Shown here piece after piece: positions 12,266-21,641 of a DNA stretch of 64,000 nt. The translations under genes were made by a program, and so were the position numbers. The notes beneath the pieces were generated by a model. It was not told where the DNA came from and did no database searches. It was given only the letters and a program-made list of their open reading frames with translations. The first letter of the stretch is position 1. Each line of letters starts with the position of its first letter. The stretch is taken from contig JAVIAB010000101.1 in assembly GCA_032433765.1 (NCBI GenBank), positions 65,195,640 through 65,259,639 of the forward strand, in the 5' to 3' direction. The DNA comes from Megaustenia siamemsis (taxonomy: Eukaryota; Mollusca; Gastropoda; Stylommatophora; Ariophantidae).

Positions 12266-12577
12266 ATGTTCACGATTAACATGAAATATCTCCTCTTTCC
12301 CTGCACTTACAAACTTGATTTTTTGCATCTGGCCTTGTTTTTCCAAGGTCCCACCGATTTCACAAAATTTAATGATGTAGGAAGTATGCTTCATCATGAA
12401 GCAGCACTTTCCTTTGATCTCAGTGAATTTACGGATCTTTTTGCTCCTGGAGAAAATAATTTACCGTACATTAATGGAAATCAGCTTCTCGGCATAGGCG
12501 TCTCTACACAACTTGAAAGTTGGAGGCGTTTATCAACTGTTTACTTTCTATTGTTTACTTTCTTTAAAATACTATGA
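12266..12577 (+). CDS. Uncharacterised 103-aa frame antisense to the transposase, copy A
   Basis: An open frame at the 3' end of the element, convergent with the transposase gene. It reads MFTINMKYLLF... with a polar middle part (FTKFNDVGSML, LSFDLSEFTDLF, GENNLPYINGNQLL) and a hydrophobic C-terminus. The same frame is open in all three copies; A and B appear identical and C differs by at least two residues. The copies are so similar that this conservation proves little. I recognise no family. A pyrimidine-rich tract ending TTTTTCCAAG just before GTCCC could be a splice acceptor. It may be a captured exon, a real accessory gene, or chance. Confidence 0.25.
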   Translation: MFTINMKYLLFPCTYKLDFLHLALFFQGPTDFTKFNDVGSMLHHEAALSFDLSEFTDLFAPGENNLPYINGNQLLGIGVSTQLESWRRLSTVYFLLFTFFKIL

Positions 12578-12995
12578 GAATGTCAATGTTATAGCCTTTA
12601 CAGACGGTCTAAAACAAATCAGCGTATAAACAGTTCCATTAATGAAAACTATTTAAACAATATACAACAAAGAATACATTTAAAAAAATTTAATTATCCG
12701 TTGCGAGCGATAACGAGCATGACATATCAAGCAAAGTTATTGTTTATGGGTACGCATGTGACTAAAGAGTCCGATGTAAGCACGGGATCCTCTTCACTGT
12801 AAAGAGCTACATTGTTCGTTTTATGTCTTTCCATGTGACTTTCATTATTTTACGTAAACAAGACATATGAAAGTGATTTAGTTTCTTTGCATGCCTGCAG
12901 TACACATATCAAGAATCTTTACATTTTCAAAACGTTATCAACTTTAGCTAAAGATTGATCATGCGGACATATAAAAACGTCCATTATTATTTCAT

Positions 12996-14273
12996 TTATT
13001 CTGAATCAGAGGAGTCTAACATATTGATTACTAATCTGGGCTGAACGAACGATAGTCCATCTTTTTTCCAATAGTCATTTTCTTCTTTTAAGACATGATC
13101 TTCACATTTGCACCAAAAATCTTTGTCAATCTGTGATAGAGCAGCATATGTCAGTCCTTTTATATCGCATAGTTTAAAACTTGTATTCTCAGCTGCCACC
13201 TGCCCTTTAATTTTTGCCCAAACGAGTTAAATGGGGTTTAATTGTGGATGATAAGGGGGCAGTCTCAAGCACGTATGACCATGCTGTTGAATGATTTTGT
13301 CTATTTGGAATACTTTGGTCTTTTGCGATTTCTTAACAAGTGACAGTAATTCAGGTTTCAAAAATCCCTCGTTAAATGGAATTCCTTCCTTTCTTAGCCA
13401 AATCTTTATAACATCTTTTGTACTGGTAGATGTAGGAATTTTGTCTTCTTCTGCCACAGCGTTGTGGTACGACGCGTTGTCCATTACCAGACAGGATGGT
13501 ATGTCTAGAATTGGAAGAAGAGTATTTTCAATCCACTCTCTAAATATATGGCCATTCATCTCGGTGTGATAGTCCCTGTTGCCAGTATAATTAGAGATGA
13601 ATATAAGTTCTGCATTTTTCACCAACCCTTCTTTTCGGCTGCCTGCATGTGCCATTATAATACGCTGTCCTTTTCCAGTGGGTACACATCTTTTAATACT
13701 TCCATCTGATAACTGCCATTCCTTGGCACTTGTGTGGTGAGAATTTATCCAAGATTCATCTAGAAATACAATATCATAACCTTGGTTACGCATTTCCCGT
13801 ACTTCACGTAAATATTTACTCCTCATAGAAACTAAGTGCGGCTTCTCGCAGATTACATTTCTACCACTGTCGTACTTTCTAAACGTAAAACAGATGCTTC
13901 TAACAGTTCTCCATAATGTTGTTTTCGACACAACAATGTCATTTTCTGCTCTCAGTCGAATTTTCAGTTTTCTTAAAGTCACAGTTTCTTTGGAATCGAA
14001 CATTTTACAAATTGCTCTTCTAATCACTTCCTTGTCAAAACTATCTACTACTTTCTTTCTTCCTAGCGTCCTACTCTTGATTGAACTGGACACTCCGTTA
14101 GCTTTAAGCACTTGTTTGAAAAAGCGTTTGCTTATACCCAATGCGTGAATAGTTCTCTTTTCTGGCTTTGAGATGCTTCGATACAGTTTTCCACGCTTAG
14201 CTTCTATGCAAAAATATTTATACACCTTTATTGCCACTGATTGCAATGTAAGGAACTTTACTTTTATACCCAT
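12996..14273 (-). pseudogene. DD83E transposase with stop at the catalytic glutamate, copy A
   Basis: Same gene as 15151-16428 but codon 349, which encodes the third catalytic residue (Glu of LNPIE), reads TAA (plus-strand tta at 13227-13229). The upstream 348 residues are intact, including FLDESWINSHH (Asp172) and CLVMDNASYHN (Asp265). The last ~76 codons remain open to the natural end SSDSE. It also has SICF where B and C have SIGF. The truncated product would keep the DNA-binding region and two acidic residues but could not catalyse; whether it acts as a repressor is speculation. Confidence 0.9.
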
Positions 14274-15150
14274 TGACTAACAGATCGCAAATTTAACGAA
14301 ATTACCCAATAATTAGGATACGCCGTTGTACATAAATCACAACAAAACGACAGGAAATGGGATGCACCGGATATAAAATTATAACTATGACGCGTTTTAT
14401 GTGTTTTTTAGTGCTTAAAACAGGGAAATTGGCGCGCATTACGTTCAAGATGACAAGTCCGTGGGTGCTCACTCATATGAAGCGGTAATTCCTCCAAATA
14501 TATGGTTTGACCAAAATGCCTTAAATTTGTATACTTCAAATAAAGAATATTTAAAACTATACGTTTGTTGGTGAGGAAATGAATGTACTTCTTGGGACCA
14601 AAAAATCACAAGACCATATGCAAAATTTCAGCATTATCAATCAATTGGTTGCAGAGATATGGAATTTTAAACACCTTCAAAATATTTTGAAACGACCAAT
14701 AACAGCACATTCAGCATGCGACTATAGGTCGTTTCAAAATATTTTGAAGGTGTTTAAAATTCCATATCTCTGCAACCAATTGATTGATAATGCTGAAATT
14801 TTGCATATGGTCTTGTGATTTTTTGGTCCCAAGAAGTACATTCATTTCCTCACCAACAAACGTATAGTTTTAAATATTCTTTATTTGAAGTATACAAATT
14901 TAAGGCATTTTGGTCAAACCATATATTTGGAGGAATTACCGCTTCATATGAGTGAGCACCCACGGACTTGTCATCTTGAACGTAATGCGCGCCAATTTCC
15001 CTGTTTTAAGCACTAAAAAACACATAAAACGCGTCATAGTTATAATTTTATATCCGGTGCATCCCATTTCCTGTCGTTTTGTTGTGATTTATGTGCAACG
15101 GCTTATCCTAATTATTGGGTAATTTCGTTAAATTTGTGATCTGTTAGTCA

Positions 15151-16428
15151 ATGGGTATAAAAGTAAAGTTCCTTACATTGCAATCAGTGGCAATAAAGGT
15201 GTATAAATATTTTTGCATAGAAGCTAAGCGTGGAAAACTGTATCGAAGCATCTCAAAGCCAGAAAAGAGAACTATTCACGCATTGGGTATAAGCAAACGC
15301 TTTTTCAAACAAGTGCTTAAAGCTAACGGAGTGTCCAGTTCAATCAAGACTAGGACGCTAGGAAGAAAGAAAGTAGTAGATAGTTTTGACAAGGAAGTGA
15401 TTAGAAGAGCAATTTGTAAAATGTTCGATTCCAAAGAAACTGTGACTTTAAGAAAACTGAAAATTCGACTGAGAGCAGAAAATGACATTGTTGTGTCGAA
15501 AACAACATTATGGAGAACGGTTAGAAGCATCGGTTTTACGTTTAGAAAGTACGATAGTGGTAGAAATGTAATCTGCGAGAAGCCGCACTTAGTTTCTATG
15601 AGGAGTAAATATTTACGTGAAGTACGGGAAATGCGTAACCAAGGTTATGATATTGTATTTCTAGATGAATCTTGGATAAATTCTCACCACACAAGTGCCA
15701 AGGAATGGCAGTTATCAGATGTAAGTATTAAAAGATGTGTACCCACTGGAAAAGGACAGCGTATTATAATGGCACATGCAGGCAGCCGAAAAGAAGGGTT
15801 GGTGAAAAATGCAGAACTTATATTCACCTCTAATTATACTGACAACAGGGACTATCACACCGAGATAAATGGCCATATATTTAGAGAGTGGATTGAAAAT
15901 ACTCTTCTTCCAATTCTAGACAGACCATCCTGTCTGGTAATGGACAACGCGTCGTACCACAACGCTGTGGCAGAAGAAGACAAAATTCCTACATCTACCA
16001 GTACAAAAGATGTTATAAAGATTTGGCTAAGAAAGGAAGGAATTCCATTTAACGAGGGATTTTTGAAACCTGAATTACTGTCACTTGTTAAGAAATCGCA
16101 AAAGACCAAAGTATTCCAAATAGACAAAATCATTCAACAGCATGGTCATACGTGCTTGAGACCTCCCCCTTATCATCCACAATTAAACCCCATTGAACTC
16201 GTTTGGGCAAAAATTAAAGGGCAGGTGGCAGCTGAGAATACAAGTTTTAAACTATGCGATATAAAAGGACTGACATATGCTGCTCTATCACAGATTGACA
16301 AAGATTTTTGGTGCAAATGTGAAGATCATGTCTTAAAAGAAGAAAATGACTATTGGAAAAAAGATGGACTATCGTTCGTTCAGCCCAGATTAGTAATCAA
16401 TATGTTAGACTCCTCTGATTCAGAATAA
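15151..16428 (+). CDS. IS630/Tc1/mariner-type transposase, 425 aa, DD83E, intact
   Basis: Cut-and-paste transposase. Residues about 40-60 and 97-130 form two helix-turn-helix-like regions (ALGISKRFFKQVL; VSKTTLWRTVRSIGF), with a basic GRKK segment near 71-74. The DDE triad is Asp172 (FLDESW), Asp265 (VMDNASYH) and Glu349 (LNPIELVW). The 83-residue gap between the last two holds an insertion (KPELLSLVKK and IDKIIQQHGH region) absent from Tc1. This recalls the group described as Sailor (DD82E); that link is from memory. The C terminus is acidic (MLDSSDSE). The ATG at 15151 overlaps a TATAAAAG box-like motif (15156-15163), and no later in-frame Met precedes the conserved EAKRG, so the start is somewhat uncertain. 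It differs from C at a few residues (for example Val191 for Gly, Ile239 for Met, Pro338 for Leu). Confidence 0.9.
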   Translation: MGIKVKFLTLQSVAIKVYKYFCIEAKRGKLYRSISKPEKRTIHALGISKRFFKQVLKANGVSSSIKTRTLGRKKVVDSFDKEVIRRAICKMFDSKETVTLRKLKIRLRAENDIVVSKTTLWRTVRSIGFTFRKYDSGRNVICEKPHLVSMRSKYLREVREMRNQGYDIVFLDESWINSHHTSAKEWQLSDVSIKRCVPTGKGQRIIMAHAGSRKEGLVKNAELIFTSNYTDNRDYHTEINGHIFREWIENTLLPILDRPSCLVMDNASYHNAVAEEDKIPTSTSTKDVIKIWLRKEGIPFNEGFLKPELLSLVKKSQKTKVFQIDKIIQQHGHTCLRPPPYHPQLNPIELVWAKIKGQVAAENTSFKLCDIKGLTYAALSQIDKDFWCKCEDHVLKEENDYWKKDGLSFVQPRLVINMLDSSDSE

Positions 16429-16845
16429 ATGAAATAATAATGGAAGTTTTTATATGCCCGCATGATCAATCTTTAGCTAAAGTTGATAACGTTTTGAAAA
16501 TGTAAAGATTCTTGATATGTGTACTGCAGGCATGCAAAGAAACTAAATCACTTTCATTTGTCTTGTTTACGTAAAATAATGAAAGTCACATGGAAAGACA
16601 TAAAACGAACAATGTAGCTCTTTACAGTGAAGAGGATCCCGTGCTTACATCGGACTCTTTAGTCACATGCGTACCCATAAACAATAACTTTGCTTGATAT
16701 GTCATGCTCGTTATCGCTCGCAACGGATAATTAATTTTTTAAAATGTATTCTTTGTTGTATATTGTTTAAATAGTTTTCATTAATGGAACTGTTTATACG
16801 CTGATTTGTTTTAGACCGTCTGTAAAGGCTCTAACATTGACATTC

Positions 16846-17157
16846 TCATAGTATTTTAAAGAAAGTAAACAATAGAAAGTAAACAGTTGATAAACGCCTC
16901 CAACTTTCAAGTTGTGTAGAGACGCCTATGCCGAGAAGCTGATTTCCATTAATGTACGGTAAATTATTTTCTCCAGGAGCAAAAAGATCCGTAAATTCAC
17001 TGAGATCAAAGGAAAGTGCTGCTTCATGATGAAGCATACTTCCTACATCATTAAATTTTGTGAAATCGGTGGGACCTTGGAAAAACAAGGCCAGATGCAA
17101 AAAATCAAGTTTGTAAGTGCAGGGAAAGAGGAGATATTTCATGTTAATCGTGAACAT
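16846..17157 (-). CDS. Uncharacterised 103-aa frame antisense to the transposase, copy B
   Basis: Equivalent of the frame at 12266-12577, apparently identical in sequence. It lies entirely inside copy B, just inside its right terminus, and runs toward the transposase stop codon. No known domain. Confidence 0.25.
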   Translation of the reverse strand: MFTINMKYLLFPCTYKLDFLHLALFFQGPTDFTKFNDVGSMLHHEAALSFDLSEFTDLFAPGENNLPYINGNQLLGIGVSTQLESWRRLSTVYFLLFTFFKIL

Positions 17158-17184
17158 TTAGATTTCAAACGACCAATAGTGAAC

Positions 17185-17395
17185 AAATTTTTTATTGACC
17201 ACGGCATATTTTTGGGTGCTATGGTCTGTATCATGCCAGGCCGCCTTTACTTCCCAGAAAATATTCATGTACCCATTTTCAAAGGCTGCGCGAACACCGG
17301 AGCCTTGTCGGCCCGAAAAAAAATTCGCCACTTCTGATCTAACCTAGACTCTTCTAATAAGAATGCGAGCACACTAACCACTCAACCAACGAGGC
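17185..17395 (-). repeat. tRNA-derived SINE, copy 1
   Basis: Read on the minus strand: a tRNA-like head with A-box TTGGTTGAGTGGTTAG near 17395 and a weak B-box AGGTTAGATCA. The body has TTCGCGCAGCCTTTGAAAATGGGTA, TTTTCTGGGAAGTAAAG and ATACAGACCATAGCACCC. It shares that body with 39985-40225 and 49518-49745. Its 3' end touches the right terminus of transposon copy B. Its A-box region continues directly into the 29-bp tandem array. Confidence 0.65.
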
Positions 17396-18059
17396 GAGCA
17401 CACAAACCACTCAGCCACCAAGGCGAGCACACTAACCACTCAGCCACCGAGGCGAGCACACTAACCACTCAGCCACCGAGGCGAGCACTCTAACCACTCA
17501 GACACCGAGGCGAGCACACTAACCACTCAGTCACCGAGCGAGCACACTAACCACTCACCCACCGAGGCGAGCACACTAACCACTCAGCCACCGTGACGAG
17601 CGCACTAATCACTCAGTTACCGCGACGAGCGCACTAACCACGCAGCCACCGAGGCGAGCACACTAACCACTCAGCCACCAAGGCGAGCACACTAACCACT
17701 GAGCCACCGAGGCGAGCAAACTAACCACTCAGCCACCGAAGCGAGCACACTAACCACTCAGCCACCGAGGCGAGCACACTAACCACTCATCCACCGAGGC
17801 GAGCACACTAACCACTCAGCCACCAAGGCGAGCACACTAACCACTCAGCCACGGAGGCGAGCACACTAACTACTCAGCCACCGAGGCGAGCACACTAACC
17901 ACTCAGCCACCGAGGTGAGCACATTAACCACTCAGCTACTGAGGCCAGCACACTAACCACTCAGTCACCGAGGCGATCACACTAATTACTCAGCCACCGA
18001 GGCGAGTACACTAACCACTCAGCCACCGAGGCTAACACACTAACCACTCAGCCGCCGTC
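17365..18059 (-). repeat. 29-bp minisatellite derived from a SINE A-box, about 24 units
   Basis: The 695-bp array has a 29-bp period. On the minus strand each unit contains TGGCTGAGTGGTTAGTGTGC, which fits the tRNA A-box consensus TRGCNNAGTGG. The first unit is the head of the adjacent SINE copy, so the array appears to be a tandem amplification of that SINE's promoter segment. Units differ by point changes; no B-box is included. Confidence 0.75.
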
Positions 18060-19378
18060 GCTCCACATAGGTCGATAGCTACTTAAGTATTTACTTATCT
18101 ACCTGACTAATTACTTAATTAGTTAGGTATTTAGTTCTTTATTTGTTAGATTCGCACAGCCTGAAAACGATACCTCAGTAGACTCAGAAGTCTCTATACC
18201 TAGCGATTCACTGCATGGTTTTGTAGGGTAATTGTTGTTGCTCTTAAATCCATAGTTGTGACATTCTTTTTTTTTTAAATGCTCTGCGTAAAGTTTATTT
18301 TCTTCTGCTCTATTTTGCACACCAAGCAACGTCATGACAAATGACCACGGTGGAAGGTTCAGTTTCGTGTCTTTAATAGGCTTGATACTTATTCTTGGTT
18401 TCTTATCTTGAAATTACATTTAGCGTAAATAAAATACAATTTATGTTAAAATAATTATTCTCTTTCTGAGGTAACGATACAGAGCAGCGATGAAGCTGAA
18501 TCATGTACAATAAGATAAAAAAAACGAGTATATGCAAAGCGTTGCGAACAAGTTAATGTGTATTATAAAGATGCTTGAAATGTGTAAATATAAAGAAATG
18601 AAATGAGCAGGAAATATACCTCTTTTCAATTAGAAAGAATTAATTTCAGGGAGGTTTAAATAACAGAAGGAATTATTGGACGGTTTTTCAATGTCGCTTA
18701 CTAGCATAAACTCATGCTCAACGGATAGACGTGATCATAATGCTTTGGAAAACCGCCGCGTTGAATGTACTGATCCTTTAAACTAAAACGGGATTAACTA
18801 TTTTTCCATCAAAAAGTAACACTTATTTATATTTCTCTACAATAAATATGCTCTGTACAAAAAAACAAACAATGAGGTCTCTCTCTCCAGTGAGTGAATA
18901 CATATTTTATAAAGTAATGACAAAAATGATACTGAAATCCGAATCTTTTATGCGCTATATGTTTTGGGATATATGCTATTTACAATATAAATATTACACT
19001 TTCCTAGATTTTCGATGCCATCAGTCAAATAAAGGGAGTAAGTAAATTGTTATTTTGACAACATCAAAAAGTAAAAGCGGAATTGAGACTTTTATATGAA
19101 TTATAATTTATTACTTTCAATGATTTTCTAGTTGACGAGGCAGATGTACGGATCATTTAAAGAGAATAATTTTTAACAGTAATTGATTGATTTGGTTGCT
19201 GAATCAGGCTTCAAAGACTGCGGTAGATATACACCATCAGTATAACAGACTATCAAATTAGCAAGATGGCAGCTGTTAGAAACGTAGGGATACGTCTAAT
19301 GTGCGTACTCCATGTCGATATGCGATACAATAATGCTAGTAAATACCATTAATATATTTTGAATAGTCTACGAAGACA
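18060..19378. other. No supported gene
   Basis: AT-rich sequence with short frames only. No repeat family recognised. Confidence 0.35.
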
Positions 19379-19940
19379 GTGGTGCATACGTCGTGACCAC
19401 GAGTAGCATGACAATGGAGGCGATAGCAGTGACCAAGGCATTCAAATGGTTAGAGTCACAAGACTACACCCACGCATGTATAATGAGTGATTCGATGTGC
19501 ATGATAAAAAAGTGGAGCCAGGTTCTGTACACATGCAATGGGTAGAGTCGTTGCAGTAATCCAAAATACGTAAGGTCACCTTTGTCTATGTCCCTGGACA
19601 TGCGGGAGTACGGGGAAATGAAAGAGCGGACAGATTGGCTAGCTGCGCTGTCATTGAGGACGGGCAATCAATGGATCGGGCGGACATCATCAATGCCCTC
19701 CGAGATGTGGGAAGAGCACATGACTTCGACAAACACATATCCATGTCACTTCTTCGGATGATGGAAATGGGAGTGAAGTTGGGCACAGCCAGAAATGAGA
19801 CACTCAATTGACGTGTAAGAAGACTTATCAACCAACATAGAACTGGAGTCGTCAGTCGCTGGACACTGAGGGAATTGCTGAGGAGGGGATCTGAGCACCT
19901 ATGGACATGTTCGAAGTGCAATGATGATGACCCGCAAACA
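19379..19940 (+). pseudogene. Retrotransposon RNase H domain remnant
   Basis: Translation gives AYVVTTSSMTMEAIAVTKAF, then MSDSM, one stop near 19560, FVYVPGHAGVRGNERADRLA and, further on, RRLINQHRTGVVSRW. The Glu of TMEA, the Asp of SDS and the GH.G..GNERAD block match RNase H active-site motifs found at the C-terminal end of some LINE polyproteins. The N-terminal strand with the first Asp is missing, and frames shift several times. It is unrelated to the RNase H remnant at 41030-41880. Confidence 0.75.
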
Positions 19941-20004
19941 ACTCAATATCTCAATAACTCAATATTGACAAGCACATTTATCATGTACCAGCTAGGTAGA
20001 TGAA

Positions 20005-21032
20005 TGTCATTACAGTTATCAAATCACATGCCTGTTGGCATAAGTAATCATGTCTTTCCACAACTCGCAATCTCGACAGTGATTTATCATTTCTATTGTT
20101 GACCTTCTGCCAAGCCTTTCTCGTAAGCTGAAAGGTATCTTTTCTCTTTGCTTCCCTCTATCACCTTGTCCCTCAATGTTCCCAGTTATCACAATACATT
20201 CAAGCTGTTCATTTCTCATTACCTAGCTAAAAAGTGATCATTGTTTCTTCCTAATAGTATAAATTAGCTATCTTTCTTCTTTGGCCACTTTGTCTAATGT
20301 TTTCATTACTCTTCTTAGCTGTCCATGGTATTCTTAATATTATCTTGTAAAACCACATTTCTATAGCCTCCACTGATTTTTTTTTTCTGTTGTTCTATTG
20401 TCCGTGATTCACATCCATATGTTAAGACTGGCCCTGCATAACATTTAAGAACTCGTTTTCTTGTTTTTGTTGTCAGAAATGGATTCCGTAGTATTGTCCT
20501 CCTTTTATTTTTGAAAAGTTGCTTTGCCTTTAGCTATTCTGAATCTCACCTCTGTTGTACATCTACCATCTGAGGTTAACATTGTTCGCAGATGTTTAAA
20601 TTCATGTATCTATATTCATATGGTTCCACTTGTCTTTATTGTACTATGCGGTGATTTCCTTTTTCTTTATTTGTACCATTACTTCTGCCTTTTTCGTATT
20701 GAAGCTGAGTCTTTCGTTTTTGCTTTCCTTTTTATATTGTCTACCATTTCTTGTAACGAATGTTCACTCTTAACGATTGAGAATGTATCATCAGTATAAC
20801 CGATATTATTTACATAATAACCTCCAATTATTATTTCAGACATGTCACTTATGGATCTTAAATCAGTCTCACTATTCATATTAAATAAATGTGGTGACAG
20901 AACACAGACATGCCTAACACACTGTTTTATTTGTTGAAACATTCCGAATTGATTTCCAGTTCGTTTGGCCGCTGTTTGATGCTAACATACGTTCTTTAAT
21001 ATCCCTAGATCTTTGCTGTCTATGTTTATGCC
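20005..21032 (-). mobile_element. RTE-like LINE fragment, family 2
   Basis: The 5' truncated end is at the (TA)n tract near 21032 (INIDSKDL, then MFQQIKQCV). RT text continues with HLFNMNSE and NIGYTDDTFSIV (YADD changed to YTDD), and through the thumb region to GQGDRGKQREKI and KDMITYANRHVI near 20019. There is no clear TGA tail. Several stops and frameshifts make it non-functional. Confidence 0.8.
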
Positions 21033-21035
21033 ATC

Positions 21036-21039
21036 TGTA

Positions 21040-21084
<45 letters not shown>

Positions 21085-21120
21085 ATATATATATATCTAT
21101 ATATATATATATATATATAT
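21036..21120. repeat. (TG)/(TA)n microsatellite
   Basis: TGTGTGTG followed by an AT dinucleotide run with a few interruptions. It abuts the truncated 5' end of the LINE fragment at 20005-21032. Confidence 0.9.
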
Positions 21121-21564
21121 CATTATAGCAGGGAATGTATATATAATGGTATATAATAGCGGGGGATATACAGCGGGGAATTGCACACCAAGAGATAGGG
21201 AAGTGAAAATTAGGCACCAATGTACACCGAGGGAGAAATGACGAAAGAAAGAATTTATGACGTAGAGATAGAGAGACGGTTGCGAGGGGACAACGAAGGA
21301 AAAGTGAGTTGGAGATTGGCAGCCACGGAGAGCAGTCGAGAACATAAGAAGGAGCTTGAGATTGAGCAACGGTAGAGGCGGACGATATGTACAAGAACCA
21401 AGGAATACGAGGATAACAGTGGGATACTAGAATGGGAAAAAGGACTAATATAATGCACAGGATAGATTACATTAGGGAAGATTAGGTGGACTCATGTGAC
21501 GAACTCCTGAGAATAGTAGAATAAACCACGACGACAAAAACAAGACGAAATGGATTAGTAGCCA
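21121..21564. other. Purine-rich spacer, no supported gene
   Basis: Plus strand rich in GA, lying between the microsatellite and the start of the large LINE. No domain is visible in any frame. It could include 5' leader sequence of the LINE. Confidence 0.3.
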
Positions 21565-21641
21565 TTAAAAGCTGGTAGATAGGAATGTCATTAAATAACA
21601 TAAAATAAAATAAATAGAAACTAGAAAATGTCATACAAGAA

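Larger units (their letters stand above)
12247..14699 (-). mobile_element. IS630/Tc1/mariner-like element, copy A (defective)
   Basis: It is bounded by TTGGTCGTTTCAAA on the left and TTTGAAACGACCAA on the right, each outside flanked by TA (12245-12246 and 14700-14701), the target duplication of this superfamily. About 2453 bp. Next to the 5' terminus is a 16-bp perfect palindrome, TTCAAAATATTTTGAA (14676-14691). The transposase is broken by a nonsense codon. Confidence 0.9.
12247..17176. repeat. Head-to-head transposon pair forming a ~4.9-kb palindrome
   Basis: Copies A (12247-14699, minus) and B (14725-17176, plus) are near-identical over about 2.45 kb in opposite orientation. Their 5' ends face each other and are separated by 25 bp (14700-14724) that begins and ends with TA. 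The arms differ by scattered substitutions, including the stop codon in A. Confidence 0.9.
14725..17176 (+). mobile_element. IS630/Tc1/mariner-like element, copy B (apparently intact)
   Basis: The left end is TAGGTCGTTTCAAA (one change from the TTGG of A and C). The right end is TTTCAAACGACCAA (one change). TA lies at 14723-14724 and 17177-17178. About 2452 bp. It has a 5' leader of about 426 bp, an intact transposase, and about 750 bp of 3' sequence containing the antisense 103-aa frame. The right end abuts a SINE. Confidence 0.9.

Noticed and set aside
17026..17337. Plus-strand 103-aa frame crossing the right end of transposon B
   Set aside because: It runs out of the element into SINE sequence, so it is not a conserved unit; only the portion inside the element recurs in copy C.
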